The notes beneath the pieces are model-generated. The model was given only the letters and a program-made list of their open reading frames with translations, was not told where the DNA came from and ran no database searches. Positions 9,563 to 19,972 of a stretch of 64,000 nt of DNA are shown here, in pieces. The stretch comes from Acidovorax sp. SUPP3334 (lineage in GTDB: Bacteria; Pseudomonadota; Gammaproteobacteria; Burkholderiales; Burkholderiaceae_C): positions 62,001-126,000 of the forward strand of contig NZ_BQXQ01000005.1 in assembly GCF_030159055.1 (NCBI RefSeq), read 5' to 3'. The position numbers were made by a program, and so were the translations under genes. Position 1 is the first letter of the stretch; each line of letters begins with the position of its first letter.

Positions 9563-11020
9563 TCAAGCTTGCAGCAACTGGGCGTAAAGCTCGGAATACG
9601 CCCTTGCGGAGGCTTCCCAGCCGAATTCCTTGCGCATTCCCGCGCGCTGCAGCGACTCCCAGGCGACAGGCGACTTCCACGCAGCGAGCGCGCGCTGCAC
9701 TGCATCATCGAACATGTCCTGTCTTGGGGTTTGCATGACGAACCCGGTGCCATCTCCTTGGTCTGAGCCGGCATCCACCACCGAATCCGCAAGGCCGCCC
9801 GTTCGCGTGACGATAGGTGGCGTTCCATAGATTTGGCTGTACATCTGATTGAGCCCGCAAGGCTCGAAGCGGGATGGCATGAGAAAGCAATCCGCACCGG
9901 CTTCGATTTGATGGGCCAGAGACTCGTTGAAACCCAGGGTGACGCTGACATGCGCCGGGTGCCGTGCCTCAAGTTCGGCGAACCGTGCCTGCATTACGGC
10001 ATCGCCACTGCCCAACACCACCAGCTGGGCGCCTTGCTCCAGCATGCGCTCCGCACCGGCAAGGATCAGATCCACACCTTTTTGATGGGTCAGCCGCCCT
10101 ACCAGTCCAAACAGCATGCGGTTTTCCGACGCGTCCAGGCCGCACCTTTGTCGCAGCGCGGTTTTGTTCAGGGCTTTGCCCGACGGACTCTCCAAGCTGT
10201 AGGGCGCCGCGATGAGCGGATCGTTGGCAGGATCCCAAAGCGTGGTGTCAACACCGTTGAGAATGCCGTGCAGCACATGGGCACGCTCCCGCAATACCCC
10301 GTCGAGGCCAAAGCCAAGATCGGCGCCTTGAATTTCTCGCGCATAAGTCGGGCTGACGGTGGTGATGGCGTCTGCAAAGTTCAAACCCGCTTTGAGCATT
10401 GACATCTGTCCCCAGAATTCCAAACCATCCACGCCTCTGACTTCGGGCGAGATGTCCAGGGATTCGCAGGTGTGCATCGGAAAGACACCCTGGAATGCCA
10501 GGTTGTGAATGGTGATGAGGCTGCATGCAACGGTCGCTCCACCCGGGCCGGCATTGGCGCGTGCCTGCGCCAGATACAAAGGGGCGAGCCCGGTAGGCCA
10601 ATCATTGGCATGCACGATGTCGGCTTGCCAAGCACACGGGGTGTGCGGCGTACCGATCAATGCTGCAACGCGGCTGAGCAGGCCGAAACGCATCGCGTTG
10701 TCCGAATGGTCTGCACCGTCCGGACTGCCATAAGGCGTGCCTGCACGCGCGTACAGTTGTGGACACGACAGCAAGTAAAGGATGAACCCATCGTCCTGAC
10801 GCAGCTTGATCAACTGGGCCGCCGGCCAAGGGCCTTGAGGCGCAATCGCAAACAGCCCCACGATCTGGCCGGCAAGCACCATGTTCCCGTAAGCGGGCAT
10901 CAGTAACGCAACGTCATGCCCCAGTGCGGCCAATGCGCGCGGCAGCGCAGCGCTCACATCACCCAGGCCGCCGGTTTTCACCAGCGGCGCGCATTCAGAT
11001 GTCGCGAAAAGCACTTTCAT
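9563..11020 (-). CDS. glgA: Glycogen synthase (ADP-glucose type)
   Basis: A GT5 glucosyltransferase of 485 residues that extends alpha-1,4-glucan from ADP-glucose. It begins MKVLFATSECAPLVKTGGLG, carrying the KTGGL substrate-binding motif at residues 15-19. The C-terminal half has the acceptor/nucleotide motif PSRFEPCGLNQMY. The start at 11020 is fixed by homology and by a 4-nt ATGA overlap with the stop of malQ-treY, although the frame extends further upstream. It is the last gene of the glg/tre operon. Confidence 0.96.
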   Translation of the reverse strand: MKVLFATSECAPLVKTGGLGDVSAALPRALAALGHDVALLMPAYGNMVLAGQIVGLFAIAPQGPWPAAQLIKLRQDDGFILYLLSCPQLYARAGTPYGSPDGADHSDNAMRFGLLSRVAALIGTPHTPCAWQADIVHANDWPTGLAPLYLAQARANAGPGGATVACSLITIHNLAFQGVFPMHTCESLDISPEVRGVDGLEFWGQMSMLKAGLNFADAITTVSPTYAREIQGADLGFGLDGVLRERAHVLHGILNGVDTTLWDPANDPLIAAPYSLESPSGKALNKTALRQRCGLDASENRMLFGLVGRLTHQKGVDLILAGAERMLEQGAQLVVLGSGDAVMQARFAELEARHPAHVSVTLGFNESLAHQIEAGADCFLMPSRFEPCGLNQMYSQIYGTPPIVTRTGGLADSVVDAGSDQGDGTGFVMQTPRQDMFDDAVQRALAAWKSPVAWESLQRAGMRKEFGWEASARAYSELYAQLLQA

Positions 11021-14000
11021 TCGATGTCTTGCGGCACCAGTACCACGAAGGGAAGAGCGCCTCCCTGCGGTTGAGCCTCGCCCATGAGTGCTGCGATTTC
11101 GATGCCATCTTCTGCTTCGGCTGTCATCGTCGTGCCTGTCATCCAGTTTTTCCACCGGGCGATTTTCCCCAGCACTGGATGTGCCGATGCAATGGCGAAG
11201 CGGGTGCCCCGCCAACCCATTTCGGTCACGCCGTACAGCAGGCGTGAGCAGATCACCACAATGGCCTTGCCGTCACGAATGCGCGCGAAGGCGACCGCAT
11301 GTTCGGCGCTCGGCCCTTCGATGGTCAACGGGAGGTAGGTGGAGCTCAAGAACAGATCCGGCATCTTCTGGCGCAATTGCAGCAGCCGCCAAGTCACCAA
11401 TTGCTTCACTTGCGCATCAGGCACCGAAGACAGCATGTCCGTCCAAGTCTGTGCCGATGGATAGCCATGGGCGTACAGAGACTGCACGTTCTGCAAAGAG
11501 CGTTCCAGCACTTCGAAGTCCACAGGCCGTCGGTTGTCCGGGTCCACCAGGCTGAAATTCCATTGCTCGCAGCCTTGGTAGATGTCAGGCACGCCCGGCA
11601 CCGTGAGTTTCAGCGCAAGCTGGCACAGACTGTTTTGAAAGCCATACGGCGCCACGGCCTGAACGAACTTCTCCAGTTCGCGCACGAAACGCTCGGTCGA
11701 CAGAACCCCATCGACATAGCGATGCACAGCCGCTTCGTAGGCTTCGTTTGGAAAGAGCCAGTTCGTTGCCTGTTTTGCCTCGCGCATGGCCTTGACCATG
11801 TATTCCTTCACGCGTTCGCGCAGGCTGAGGCGCTCTTGCGCATCGGCCCCCCCAGCAGGCCAGATGCCGACCAGCGCCTGGTAAAGCGCCCAAAGATCAT
11901 GCGCGCTCGGGACGGTGACGCCATCCACATCGCTACTGAAACGCGTGCCCAATTCGCGCAACTGGATGGCCGTGTCTTCCCACAGCGCCGGTATCTCGGA
12001 CAGCACGTTCAAGCGCGCGCGCAGGTCTTCCGAACGTTTGCTGTCGTGGGTCGAGGTGGCCAGCAGACCGTGCGGCAGCCGCCGTGAACGTTGCAGATTG
12101 GCTTGGTGGAATGCGGCGCTCGAAAGGCCGAAACGCCGGGGTTCGGAACCGACATCGTTGAGCGACACCAAACGCACGTAGCGATAGAACGCGGTGTCCT
12201 CCACCGACTTGGCCATGACCGGAGCCGTGAACTGCTGCCAGCGACGCAGGAAAGCGCCTCGCAGTTCCGGCGCGTGCTGGCCTTCCGTCCCGACGAAGAT
12301 GCCTTGCAGGTACGCCAGCACGCCGCCTTCTGCGGTACCCATGCGACGGCGCGCCGAAGCGATCGCCCATTCGATGTGCTGCCGATCCGTGTCGGACAGG
12401 CCCGTGCCGTCCGGCGCGATGTAGGTGCGGTAGACCGGGAAGACCGCCGCCACTTCCGTCAGTGCAATGCGCAACTGATTGCGGGTGAAGTCGCAGGTCT
12501 TGCGATCGGTGCGGCTGATGCGGTAGAGCGTGTCCGCCAGCCACCCCAGGTCGCTGAACAGCGAGGTTTCGATGATGTGCTTTTTGCACTCGTGCACCGC
12601 TTCTTCGAATTCCTTGCGGTCTCCGGTGAAGGCAGAGTACGCATCGTCGAAGGCGGCTTGCGATGCGGGCTCGACGAACAGCCCGTTGACCAGGCTGCTG
12701 AAGCGGTAACCCGTGGCTCCGTGCACCGGCCAATCCTGGGGAAGGGGCTCATGGTCCGCCAGGATCTTCTCGACGATGAGGTAAAGCGCACGCGGTTCGC
12801 GGCCCGCAGCACGCGCCAGCGAAGCATAGCGCCGCTGCAACCGCTCGAAATATTGCGCCGGATCGGCCAGGCCATCGGGGTGATCGATGCGCAACCCGGA
12901 GATCTTGCCCTCCGCCAGCCACCGGAAGATGCAGGCGTGCGTGGCCTCGAACACCGCGGGGTCTTCCATTCGCACGGCAGCCAGCGAATTGACATCGAAA
13001 AACCGGCGGTAGTTGATGTCGTCGCCCGCCACTCGCCAGTCCGCCAGCCGATAGGCTTGGTCGCGAAGCAGTTGGTCGAGGGCGTCGAAACTCTCCGAGG
13101 TTTCCTTGTGGCCGTTCCACTGCGTCAACAGCGCGTCGATCCACTGGCGCACCCAGGCATGCTCGGCGGCCAGTTCGGCGAGGCGGCGCTGATGCAGCGG
13201 CGCATCCCGTTGGCGCATTGCACGCTCGTTGTCGTCCACCGTGTTGCGCGATGGGAGATTGCCGAAGGCATCCACCAAGGACTGCATCTGCGCCAGGCTG
13301 TCCCCGTCGCGGTCGCCACCCGAGATGGGTGGCGCCACCGCGGCGAATATGCGCGCGTAATGCTGGGGATCAATGGGCAGGTCATGGTCCCAATAGCGCA
13401 CGCTGAACCGGCCGCATTTCGGATCGAAAGCCAGTTGAAGCTCGCCGGATTCCAGCACCCGGCCGTAATGCCCGCCCAGCATGGGCAGCAGCACCCGCCC
13501 ATGCATGTCGGGTGCCGCTGGCTCCCATTCGATGTCGAACGTGCCGGCGTGGGCCGAGGCGCGGCCATGCTCCAGTACGTCTTGCCACCAGGGATTGTTG
13601 GCGTCCAGCACGCCCATGTGGTTGGGAACGATGTCCAGCACTTGGCTGAGCCCATGCGCCTGCAGGGCTTCGCACAGGGCCGCGTGGGTCGCGTCGGTGC
13701 CGACCTCTGGGTTCAGGCGCGTCGGGTCCACCACGTTGTAGCCGTGGGTGCTGCCTGGCACGGCCTTCAAATAGGGCGAACTGTAGAGGTGGCTGATGCC
13801 CAAGGCATGGAGATAAGGGACGGCGCGCGTGACCTGCTCGAACGTGTTGCCTTCGTGGAACTGCACGCGGTAGGTGGCCAGCGGAATGTCTGCCGTATCG
13901 AGCGGCGGCAGCGCTTCGCTGAAGGGCAGGGCAGCTCCGCCGCGTTCGGTGCGCATGGCTGCTGCGATGGCGGAAAAACACGGATGTGTCGCCAGTTTTT

Positions 14001-15996
14001 CCAGTGGTACGCTGAGTCGCCGCCGCCAGTTGGGCTGCATGGCCTCTGTCGATCCTGGAACATTGACCTGCTCGAGCTGGCCAGTGACGTCTTCCAGTTG
14101 AATGGCGGCCAGCCAGCACGGAGTTCGCGCAAGATAGCGGTGGACCGCGGCGACGAAGTCTGCGTTGGCTTGCGGCACGGATTGCGGGTCGGCGGTGGCT
14201 CCTGAGGGAAGCAAGCCTTCTTCATTGAGTGCGATGAGCAGGCGTACCCGGTCCTGTGCGCGGTCCATGAGCGCCCGTGCATGCGCATCGGGGGCCGAGA
14301 GCCAGCCCAAACGCGATTGCACGTCGATGTCTTCCGCGGCCCAGAACCCACGCAGGGTCGGCAGATCGTGGGTGCTGACCACCGCCAGGGCCTGGTGCGG
14401 CCAATGGGCGGGCGCACGGAAGGCGCCGCCGTCCACACGTTCGAAAATCAAGGGGCGATAGGACAGCAGCGTGCGCTGCGCCATGGCTTCTCGCATCTGT
14501 GGCGCGACGTTGCCCAGGTCTTCTCCGATCACCAGGCATTGCTGGCGATGGCTTTCGATGGACATGATCGCCAGCAGTGCATCCAGCGGGTAGTAAACGT
14601 AGGTGCCACCGTCCGAACTGGTCCAGAACAGACGCATGAGCGCCATGACGTGGTCCATGCGAAGGGCGCCTGCAGGGCGCATGACGCTTTTCAGCAGCCT
14701 GCGCATCGGCAAGAAATGCGAGGCGGCCAGCGCGCACGGGTTCATCGGCGGCAAGCCCCAGTCCTGCCCCTGGTGGTTAAGGGGGTCCGGCGGCGCTCCG
14801 ACCCGCATGCCGTGCGCATACAGCCCTTGGCCCGTCCAAGTTTCGGAGCCACCGTCGTTGGCGCCCACTGCCAGGTCGCAGTAGAGGCCGAGCGGCATCA
14901 TGGCCCTGGCCCGCTGGCTGACCCGGTCCAACTGTTCATGCGCGAGCCATTGCAACCAGAACCGGTAATGCACCTGCTGGGAGTGTTCTTGCTCGAAAGC
15001 CTTCACTGCGGCGCCGTTCGGGTCCCGCATCGCCTCCGGCCATGCGGGCCATCCCCAAACGCCAGGGTCGATCGCGTGCAGGTGGCACTGGATCGCTTCG
15101 TACAGCGCGTGCTGCCCGAGCACATCGGCATGGCGATGCATGAACTCGCGAAAAGCCTCGGCACGCGGCGAGGCGGTTTCCCATTCGCTTCGCAGGAATT
15201 CATCCCACAGCAGGGACAGCATCTCCTGCTTGGCGGCAGTCACGTCGGCATAGCGCACTGCCTCCGAAGCCCGCAATGCGCCCAGGCGCTGTTGAAAGGC
15301 CGCATCGGAAAAAAGTGCCTGCGCGGACGTGCTGCGCATGAATTCAGGCACCGCGGCGATATCGATGAACAACGTGTTCAGTGCAAGTCGGCTGGACGGG
15401 CTATAGGGGCTCGCTGCCTCGGGCTGGTCTGTCCGCATCGCGTGCAGGGGGCTCAGTCCGACGAATGCGGCGCCCTGTCCGGCGGCGATGGATACCAGGT
15501 CTGCCAGGTCGGAGAAATCGCCGATGCCCCAGTTTCTTTCGGAGCGCAGCGAATAGAGTTGGGCGCTCAAACCCCACCAGCGTTCGCCTTGGCGCAGAGG
15601 TTCTGGCGACCAGCAATGCTCGGGAGCCACGATGACGAGGCGCTCTTTTGCAGAGCCTGCTGACTGGAGTGCGTAGTAGCCCATGTCCAGCGAGGCGGGC
15701 AGCCGTGCTGTCGTTCCCTGGCCTTCGCACACCAGGGTTCTCTCTTGCGTCTCGGCAGTGAGCAGGCGCCACCCGCCTTCGGCATCCAGCGGAGCATCGC
15801 TGGCGGTGCCATGCGTGACCACCACGGCGGAAGGCACGGCTGTGTTGTCCGCATGCTCGCCCATGGCATCCAGTGCACGCTCAATGACGGGTGACGGGAC
15901 TTCCTGGTGTTCGCCCCAGAAACTCGTGTAATGCAGAGCAATGCCGGCAAGTTGCGCGCGCTGGCGCAAAGCTTCGCCGGAGATGGGGTCCGTCAT
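11017..15996 (-). CDS. malQ-treY: Fused 4-alpha-glucanotransferase / malto-oligosyltrehalose synthase
   Basis: A single frame of 1659 residues. Residues 1 to about 690 are a GH77 amylomaltase: nucleophile region LRMDHV, acid/base region VIGEDLGN, and STHDLPTLRGF. From about residue 700 (IPLATYRVQF) the protein is a GH13 TreY: substrate loop YSSPYLKAVPGSTHGYNVVD, nucleophile region GLRIDHPDGL, general acid region LIVEKIL. MalQ would disproportionate malto-oligosaccharides, and TreY converts the reducing-end glucose to a trehalosyl unit that TreZ releases. The start is set at 15996 because its ATG overlaps the treZ stop (ATGA); a GTG 12 codons upstream is possible. The 3' end overlaps glgA by 4 nt. 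The fused proteins are each of normal length. Confidence 0.94.
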   Translation of the reverse strand: MTDPISGEALRQRAQLAGIALHYTSFWGEHQEVPSPVIERALDAMGEHADNTAVPSAVVVTHGTASDAPLDAEGGWRLLTAETQERTLVCEGQGTTARLPASLDMGYYALQSAGSAKERLVIVAPEHCWSPEPLRQGERWWGLSAQLYSLRSERNWGIGDFSDLADLVSIAAGQGAAFVGLSPLHAMRTDQPEAASPYSPSSRLALNTLFIDIAAVPEFMRSTSAQALFSDAAFQQRLGALRASEAVRYADVTAAKQEMLSLLWDEFLRSEWETASPRAEAFREFMHRHADVLGQHALYEAIQCHLHAIDPGVWGWPAWPEAMRDPNGAAVKAFEQEHSQQVHYRFWLQWLAHEQLDRVSQRARAMMPLGLYCDLAVGANDGGSETWTGQGLYAHGMRVGAPPDPLNHQGQDWGLPPMNPCALAASHFLPMRRLLKSVMRPAGALRMDHVMALMRLFWTSSDGGTYVYYPLDALLAIMSIESHRQQCLVIGEDLGNVAPQMREAMAQRTLLSYRPLIFERVDGGAFRAPAHWPHQALAVVSTHDLPTLRGFWAAEDIDVQSRLGWLSAPDAHARALMDRAQDRVRLLIALNEEGLLPSGATADPQSVPQANADFVAAVHRYLARTPCWLAAIQLEDVTGQLEQVNVPGSTEAMQPNWRRRLSVPLEKLATHPCFSAIAAAMRTERGGAALPFSEALPPLDTADIPLATYRVQFHEGNTFEQVTRAVPYLHALGISHLYSSPYLKAVPGSTHGYNVVDPTRLNPEVGTDATHAALCEALQAHGLSQVLDIVPNHMGVLDANNPWWQDVLEHGRASAHAGTFDIEWEPAAPDMHGRVLLPMLGGHYGRVLESGELQLAFDPKCGRFSVRYWDHDLPIDPQHYARIFAAVAPPISGGDRDGDSLAQMQSLVDAFGNLPSRNTVDDNERAMRQRDAPLHQRRLAELAAEHAWVRQWIDALLTQWNGHKETSESFDALDQLLRDQAYRLADWRVAGDDINYRRFFDVNSLAAVRMEDPAVFEATHACIFRWLAEGKISGLRIDHPDGLADPAQYFERLQRRYASLARAAGREPRALYLIVEKILADHEPLPQDWPVHGATGYRFSSLVNGLFVEPASQAAFDDAYSAFTGDRKEFEEAVHECKKHIIETSLFSDLGWLADTLYRISRTDRKTCDFTRNQLRIALTEVAAVFPVYRTYIAPDGTGLSDTDRQHIEWAIASARRRMGTAEGGVLAYLQGIFVGTEGQHAPELRGAFLRRWQQFTAPVMAKSVEDTAFYRYVRLVSLNDVGSEPRRFGLSSAAFHQANLQRSRRLPHGLLATSTHDSKRSEDLRARLNVLSEIPALWEDTAIQLRELGTRFSSDVDGVTVPSAHDLWALYQALVGIWPAGGADAQERLSLRERVKEYMVKAMREAKQATNWLFPNEAYEAAVHRYVDGVLSTERFVRELEKFVQAVAPYGFQNSLCQLALKLTVPGVPDIYQGCEQWNFSLVDPDNRRPVDFEVLERSLQNVQSLYAHGYPSAQTWTDMLSSVPDAQVKQLVTWRLLQLRQKMPDLFLSSTYLPLTIEGPSAEHAVAFARIRDGKAIVVICSRLLYGVTEMGWRGTRFAIASAHPVLGKIARWKNWMTGTTMTAEAEDGIEIAALMGEAQPQGGALPFVVLVPQDIE

Positions 15997-17810
15997 GCGT
16001 TGGGCTCCAAGAGACACCAGCGTGCGGACCATGGGGCCCAGGTGGTGTCGTCGCTGTTCCAGTGGTGTGAAAACCGCAGGGTTCCAAGTGAATCGTCGGG
16101 CGCTGGGGCCGGGATGGGGCCATCACCAAGATTGATGTCCATCAGCCACTGCGCGCCGTCGTCGTATTGCCAACGCACCCGCAGGCCGTGGCTGCCCACC
16201 TGTTGAGCGCTATGGCCCCGGCGGGCGAGCCGGTCCAAGCGGGGGGTGAGCCAGGCTTCGCGCACGGCCAGCGCCTCGCGCATCAATGCCTGTCGTGCCT
16301 GGCCCTGTGGGCTATCGGCCTCTTTCCAGTCAAGACGGCTGCGCACGAACGTGCTTTCATCGCAAGGGTCGGGCAGTGTGCCGCCGGGCGGTACCTCATG
16401 GCCGAATTCCCGCAGGCGTCCCTTGCGGACGGCCTCTCGCAGTTCGCCCTGCCAATCGGCAAAGTAAAGAAAGGGCGTCGTCGCACCGAACTCGTCACCC
16501 ATGAAGATCAACGGTGTGGCAGGGCCCAGCAACGTCAGCAGCAGTGCCAACTCCACCGCCGGGGCCGGCACCAGCTGTGTCAGTCGCTCACCGAAGGCCC
16601 GGTTGCCCACCTGGTCGTGGTTGCCGAAAAACTGAACCATGGTGGACAGGGGCTCCGGCCCTGCCGCCACCACTTGCCGCCTGCGCGCATGCTCATCGCG
16701 CTCGCTGTGCGCAAAGATGTAGCCGTTCGTCAGGGATCGCGCCACCAGCGCAAGGGGTTCGGTGCCGTAGTCGGCGTAGTAGCCTTTCGTCTCACCGGTC
16801 AGCAGCACGTGCAGCGCATGGTGGAAATCGTCATTCCATTGCGCGTCATAGCGTGCGGGTTTCGCACCAGGGGCCAGGTGTTCCGGCTGGTTCTTCTCGT
16901 TTTCGAGCACCAGATGGACCTGCCGGCCTGCGAATGCCGTGCGCACGCGCTGCGAGAGTTCCGCCAGAAAGCCCGGGTGGCTGTCGTCGATGATGGCATG
17001 CACTGCGTCGAGCCGAAGACCGTCGAAGCGGAATTCACCGATCCAGTACATCGCGTTGTGGATGAAGAATTCCCGAACCGCTTCACTCTGGTCGCCGTCG
17101 AAATTGATCGCAGCGCCCCAGGGGCTGGTGTGCTTTTCCGAAAAGAACTGGGGCGCGTAAAGCCCGAGGTAATTGCCGTCCGGACCGAAGTGGTTATAGA
17201 CCACGTCCAGAAAGACCATCAGTCCGAGCGCATGCGCTTCGTCGATGAAGCGCTTGAGGTCGTCCGGCGTTCCGTAGTCGGGGTGCGGCGCGAACGGAAG
17301 CACGCCGTCATAACCCCAGCCGTAGTGGCCGCCGAAGCAGGCGAGTGGCATCAACTCCACGGCCGTGATGCCCAGCTCACGCAGGCGCGGCAATTGCTGA
17401 AGCGCCGCCGCCAACGTTCCTTGCGGCGTGAACGTGCCCACGTGCAATTCGTACAGAACCACTTCGCTCCATGGCATTCCCTGCCATGGCACCTGCCAGT
17501 CGAAATGGTGGGGATCGGTCACCTCGCTCGCCTCGTGCGGACCACCGGGATTGCTGCGCGATGCCGGGTCTGGAACCCGTGGGCCATCGTCCACTTGCCA
17601 TTGGTACCGCGTGGCACCCGTAGCCTGTGCAATCTCGGCATGCCACCAGCCATCGTGGCGCGGCTGCGCGGCAACGGCAGCGCTCATTCCGCTGTCCGAT
17701 GCGTCGTGGTGCAGAACCACTTGCCGGGCGGCGGGGGCCCACAACCTGAATTCGGCGCCACCACGGGAATCGAGCCGTGCGCCAAACGGCATGTCGTGCC
17801 GGTACTTCAT
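15993..17810 (-). CDS. treZ: Malto-oligosyltrehalose trehalohydrolase
   Basis: A GH13 enzyme of 605 residues releasing trehalose from maltooligosyltrehalose. It has an N-terminal beta-sandwich domain (GARLDSRGGAEFRLWAPAAR) and a catalytic barrel with GLRLDAVHAI (nucleophile Asp), LENEKN (acid Glu) and FFGNHDQVGNRA. The start [10 protein letters not shown] at 17810 is selected because its ATG overlaps the glgX stop by 4 nt. The last four bases overlap the malQ-treY start in the same way. The frame extends 20 codons further upstream inside glgX without support. Confidence 0.95.
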   Translation of the reverse strand: MKYRHDMPFGARLDSRGGAEFRLWAPAARQVVLHHDASDSGMSAAVAAQPRHDGWWHAEIAQATGATRYQWQVDDGPRVPDPASRSNPGGPHEASEVTDPHHFDWQVPWQGMPWSEVVLYELHVGTFTPQGTLAAALQQLPRLRELGITAVELMPLACFGGHYGWGYDGVLPFAPHPDYGTPDDLKRFIDEAHALGLMVFLDVVYNHFGPDGNYLGLYAPQFFSEKHTSPWGAAINFDGDQSEAVREFFIHNAMYWIGEFRFDGLRLDAVHAIIDDSHPGFLAELSQRVRTAFAGRQVHLVLENEKNQPEHLAPGAKPARYDAQWNDDFHHALHVLLTGETKGYYADYGTEPLALVARSLTNGYIFAHSERDEHARRRQVVAAGPEPLSTMVQFFGNHDQVGNRAFGERLTQLVPAPAVELALLLTLLGPATPLIFMGDEFGATTPFLYFADWQGELREAVRKGRLREFGHEVPPGGTLPDPCDESTFVRSRLDWKEADSPQGQARQALMREALAVREAWLTPRLDRLARRGHSAQQVGSHGLRVRWQYDDGAQWLMDINLGDGPIPAPAPDDSLGTLRFSHHWNSDDTTWAPWSARWCLLEPNA

Positions 17811-19972
17811 GAAAGGCTGGCGCGAGAAGGGGCTGTCAATACGGCCATGGAATGCGGCTGCAGCGTCCACTGGCCGCCCGCCTGAATATCCTCGGCCTCC
17901 GGAGGCGGCACCTCGGCCGTGCGCGTGTCCACTTGCACGGACCAGACACGGCCTCGGTCATCTTGCGGCAAGGTAAACACCGCGTCCGCAGGCGTGGCGT
18001 TGAACAGGAGCATGACCGACTCACTGTCGCCGTGGCCTTCCATCAGTGCCGCCACACAGCGGACCTGGGGATCTTCCCATTCCTCCTGTGTCATGGGCAG
18101 GCCCCATACGCTGTGCCAGTTGAGGGCAACGCAGGCAGGGTGGCCGGTGGTGCCTGCCGGGTGCACGGCAGGGCGCAACACGGGCATGCGGCGCCGCAAG
18201 GCGAGCAATGCGCGGGTGAAGCCCATCAGGTCGGCTTCGCTCGTTGCCTGGTTCCAGTCGTACCAGGAAATCTCGCTGTCCTGGCAGTAGCCGTTGTTGC
18301 TGCCGTGCTGGGTGCGCGCCATTTCATCGCCGCCCAGCAGCAGTGGGGTGCCGTGGGAGACGAACAACGTGGCGATGAAGTTGCGCATCTGCCGTGCCCG
18401 GAGCGCTTGCACCGCAGGGTCGTCGGATGGGCCTTCGGCACCGCAGTTCCAACTGCGATTGTGGTTTTCACCGTCGCGGTTGTCTTCCTTGTTGGCCTCG
18501 TTGTGCTTCTCGTTGTAGCTCACGAGATCCGCCAGGCTGAAACCGTCGTGCACAGTGACGATGTTCACGCTGTCCGTGGGTGGGCGCTTTCTGGGTGCCA
18601 GCATGTCGGCACTGCCGCACAGGCAAGCTGCGAACGAGGGGAGGCTGCTGTCCGCATTGCGCCAGTAGTCGCGCACGGAATCGCGGTAGCGCCCGTTCCA
18701 CTCCATCCAGCCGACCGGGAAGCCACCGACCTGATAGCCGTCGGGACCCAGGTCCCAAGGCTCGGCGATCAGCTTGACGCGCGACAGCACCGGGTCTTGC
18801 GCCACGGCGGCAAAGAAAGCCGCCCGGTGCGTGAAGGCTCCGGACGGGTCGCGTCCCATGGCGCAGGCGAGATCGAAGCGGAAACCATCCACCCGCATCT
18901 CCGTGACCCAGTAGCGCAGGCTGTCCAGAATCAGCCGCAGCGCCGCAGGGCTGCTGGTGTCCACGGTGTTGCCGGTGCCGGTGTAGTCCACGTAATAGCG
19001 GGGGTCTTCCGACAGGCGGTAATAGGCGGCGTTGTCGATGCCTTTGAAGCTGATGGTCGGCCCGAGGTGGTTGCCCTCGCCGGTGTGGTTGTAGACCACG
19101 TCCAGGATCACTTCCAGGCCAGCGGCGTGCAGGGCCTTGACCATGGCCTTGAACTCGTCCACGCCGCCATCGGCCGACGACGCGCTGTAGCGCGGCTCGG
19201 GGGCGAAAAAGGCGACGGTGTTGTAGCCCCAGTAATTGGTCAGGTCGTTGTCCACCAGGCGCTTGTCGTCCAGAAAAGCCTGCACTGGCAGCAGCTCGAC
19301 GCTGGTCACGCCCAGCTGGCGCAGGTGCGCGATGGCCGCGTCGCTGGCCAGCCCGGCGTAGGTGCCGCGCAAAGGCTCGGGCACGCCGGGCATGGTTTGG
19401 GTGAAGCCCTTCACATGCACTTCGTAGAACACCGTGTCCTGCGGCGGGACGCGGGGCGGGGCATCGTCGCCCCAGTCGAAACGCGATTTGACGACCCGGC
19501 ATTTGGGCGCCACCGCACCGTTGTCGACCGAGCTGGGTTGAAGGTCTTCTTCCTCCTGCCCCAACTCATAGGCGAACTGCTCGGCATGTCCGAGCACCGG
19601 CCGGTCGAGGGCCTGGGCGTAGGGGTCCAGAAGCAGCTTGGACGAATTGAAGCGCTGGCCGTTGGCAGGCTCGTAAGGGCCGTGCACACGCAGGCCGTAC
19701 CGCTGCCCGACTTTCAAGCCCTTGACCAGACCGTGCCAGATGTCACGCGAAAGGCAAGGCAGCGTGATGCGCGCGGTCTCCTGGTCATCGTCGGAGAACA
19801 GGCACACCTCCACCTTCTCGGCGGACGGGGCGTACACGGCGAAGTTCACGCCGTGCCGGCTGGCCGTCGCTCCCTGCGGCCAGTGGCTGCCGGGTTCCAC
19901 GGTGTAGCGAACTTTTCTGGATCGTGAGGCAGCGGCAGGGGCCGGGGAAGCATTCAACGCGTCTGCGCTCAT
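17807..19972 (-). CDS. glgX: Glycogen debranching enzyme GlgX
   Basis: An isoamylase-type GH13 of 721 residues that hydrolyses alpha-1,6 branches of limit dextrins, producing the linear malto-oligosaccharides used by MalQ and TreY. It has an N-terminal CBM48-like region (about 30-150), then [13 protein letters not shown] with the nucleophile Asp, LIAEPWDLG with the acid Glu, and [15 protein letters not shown]. The start codon overlaps the glgC stop (ATGA), and the stop overlaps the treZ start. Confidence 0.95.
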   Translation of the reverse strand: MSADALNASPAPAAASRSRKVRYTVEPGSHWPQGATASRHGVNFAVYAPSAEKVEVCLFSDDDQETARITLPCLSRDIWHGLVKGLKVGQRYGLRVHGPYEPANGQRFNSSKLLLDPYAQALDRPVLGHAEQFAYELGQEEEDLQPSSVDNGAVAPKCRVVKSRFDWGDDAPPRVPPQDTVFYEVHVKGFTQTMPGVPEPLRGTYAGLASDAAIAHLRQLGVTSVELLPVQAFLDDKRLVDNDLTNYWGYNTVAFFAPEPRYSASSADGGVDEFKAMVKALHAAGLEVILDVVYNHTGEGNHLGPTISFKGIDNAAYYRLSEDPRYYVDYTGTGNTVDTSSPAALRLILDSLRYWVTEMRVDGFRFDLACAMGRDPSGAFTHRAAFFAAVAQDPVLSRVKLIAEPWDLGPDGYQVGGFPVGWMEWNGRYRDSVRDYWRNADSSLPSFAACLCGSADMLAPRKRPPTDSVNIVTVHDGFSLADLVSYNEKHNEANKEDNRDGENHNRSWNCGAEGPSDDPAVQALRARQMRNFIATLFVSHGTPLLLGGDEMARTQHGSNNGYCQDSEISWYDWNQATSEADLMGFTRALLALRRRMPVLRPAVHPAGTTGHPACVALNWHSVWGLPMTQEEWEDPQVRCVAALMEGHGDSESVMLLFNATPADAVFTLPQDDRGRVWSVQVDTRTAEVPPPEAEDIQAGGQWTLQPHSMAVLTAPSRASLS

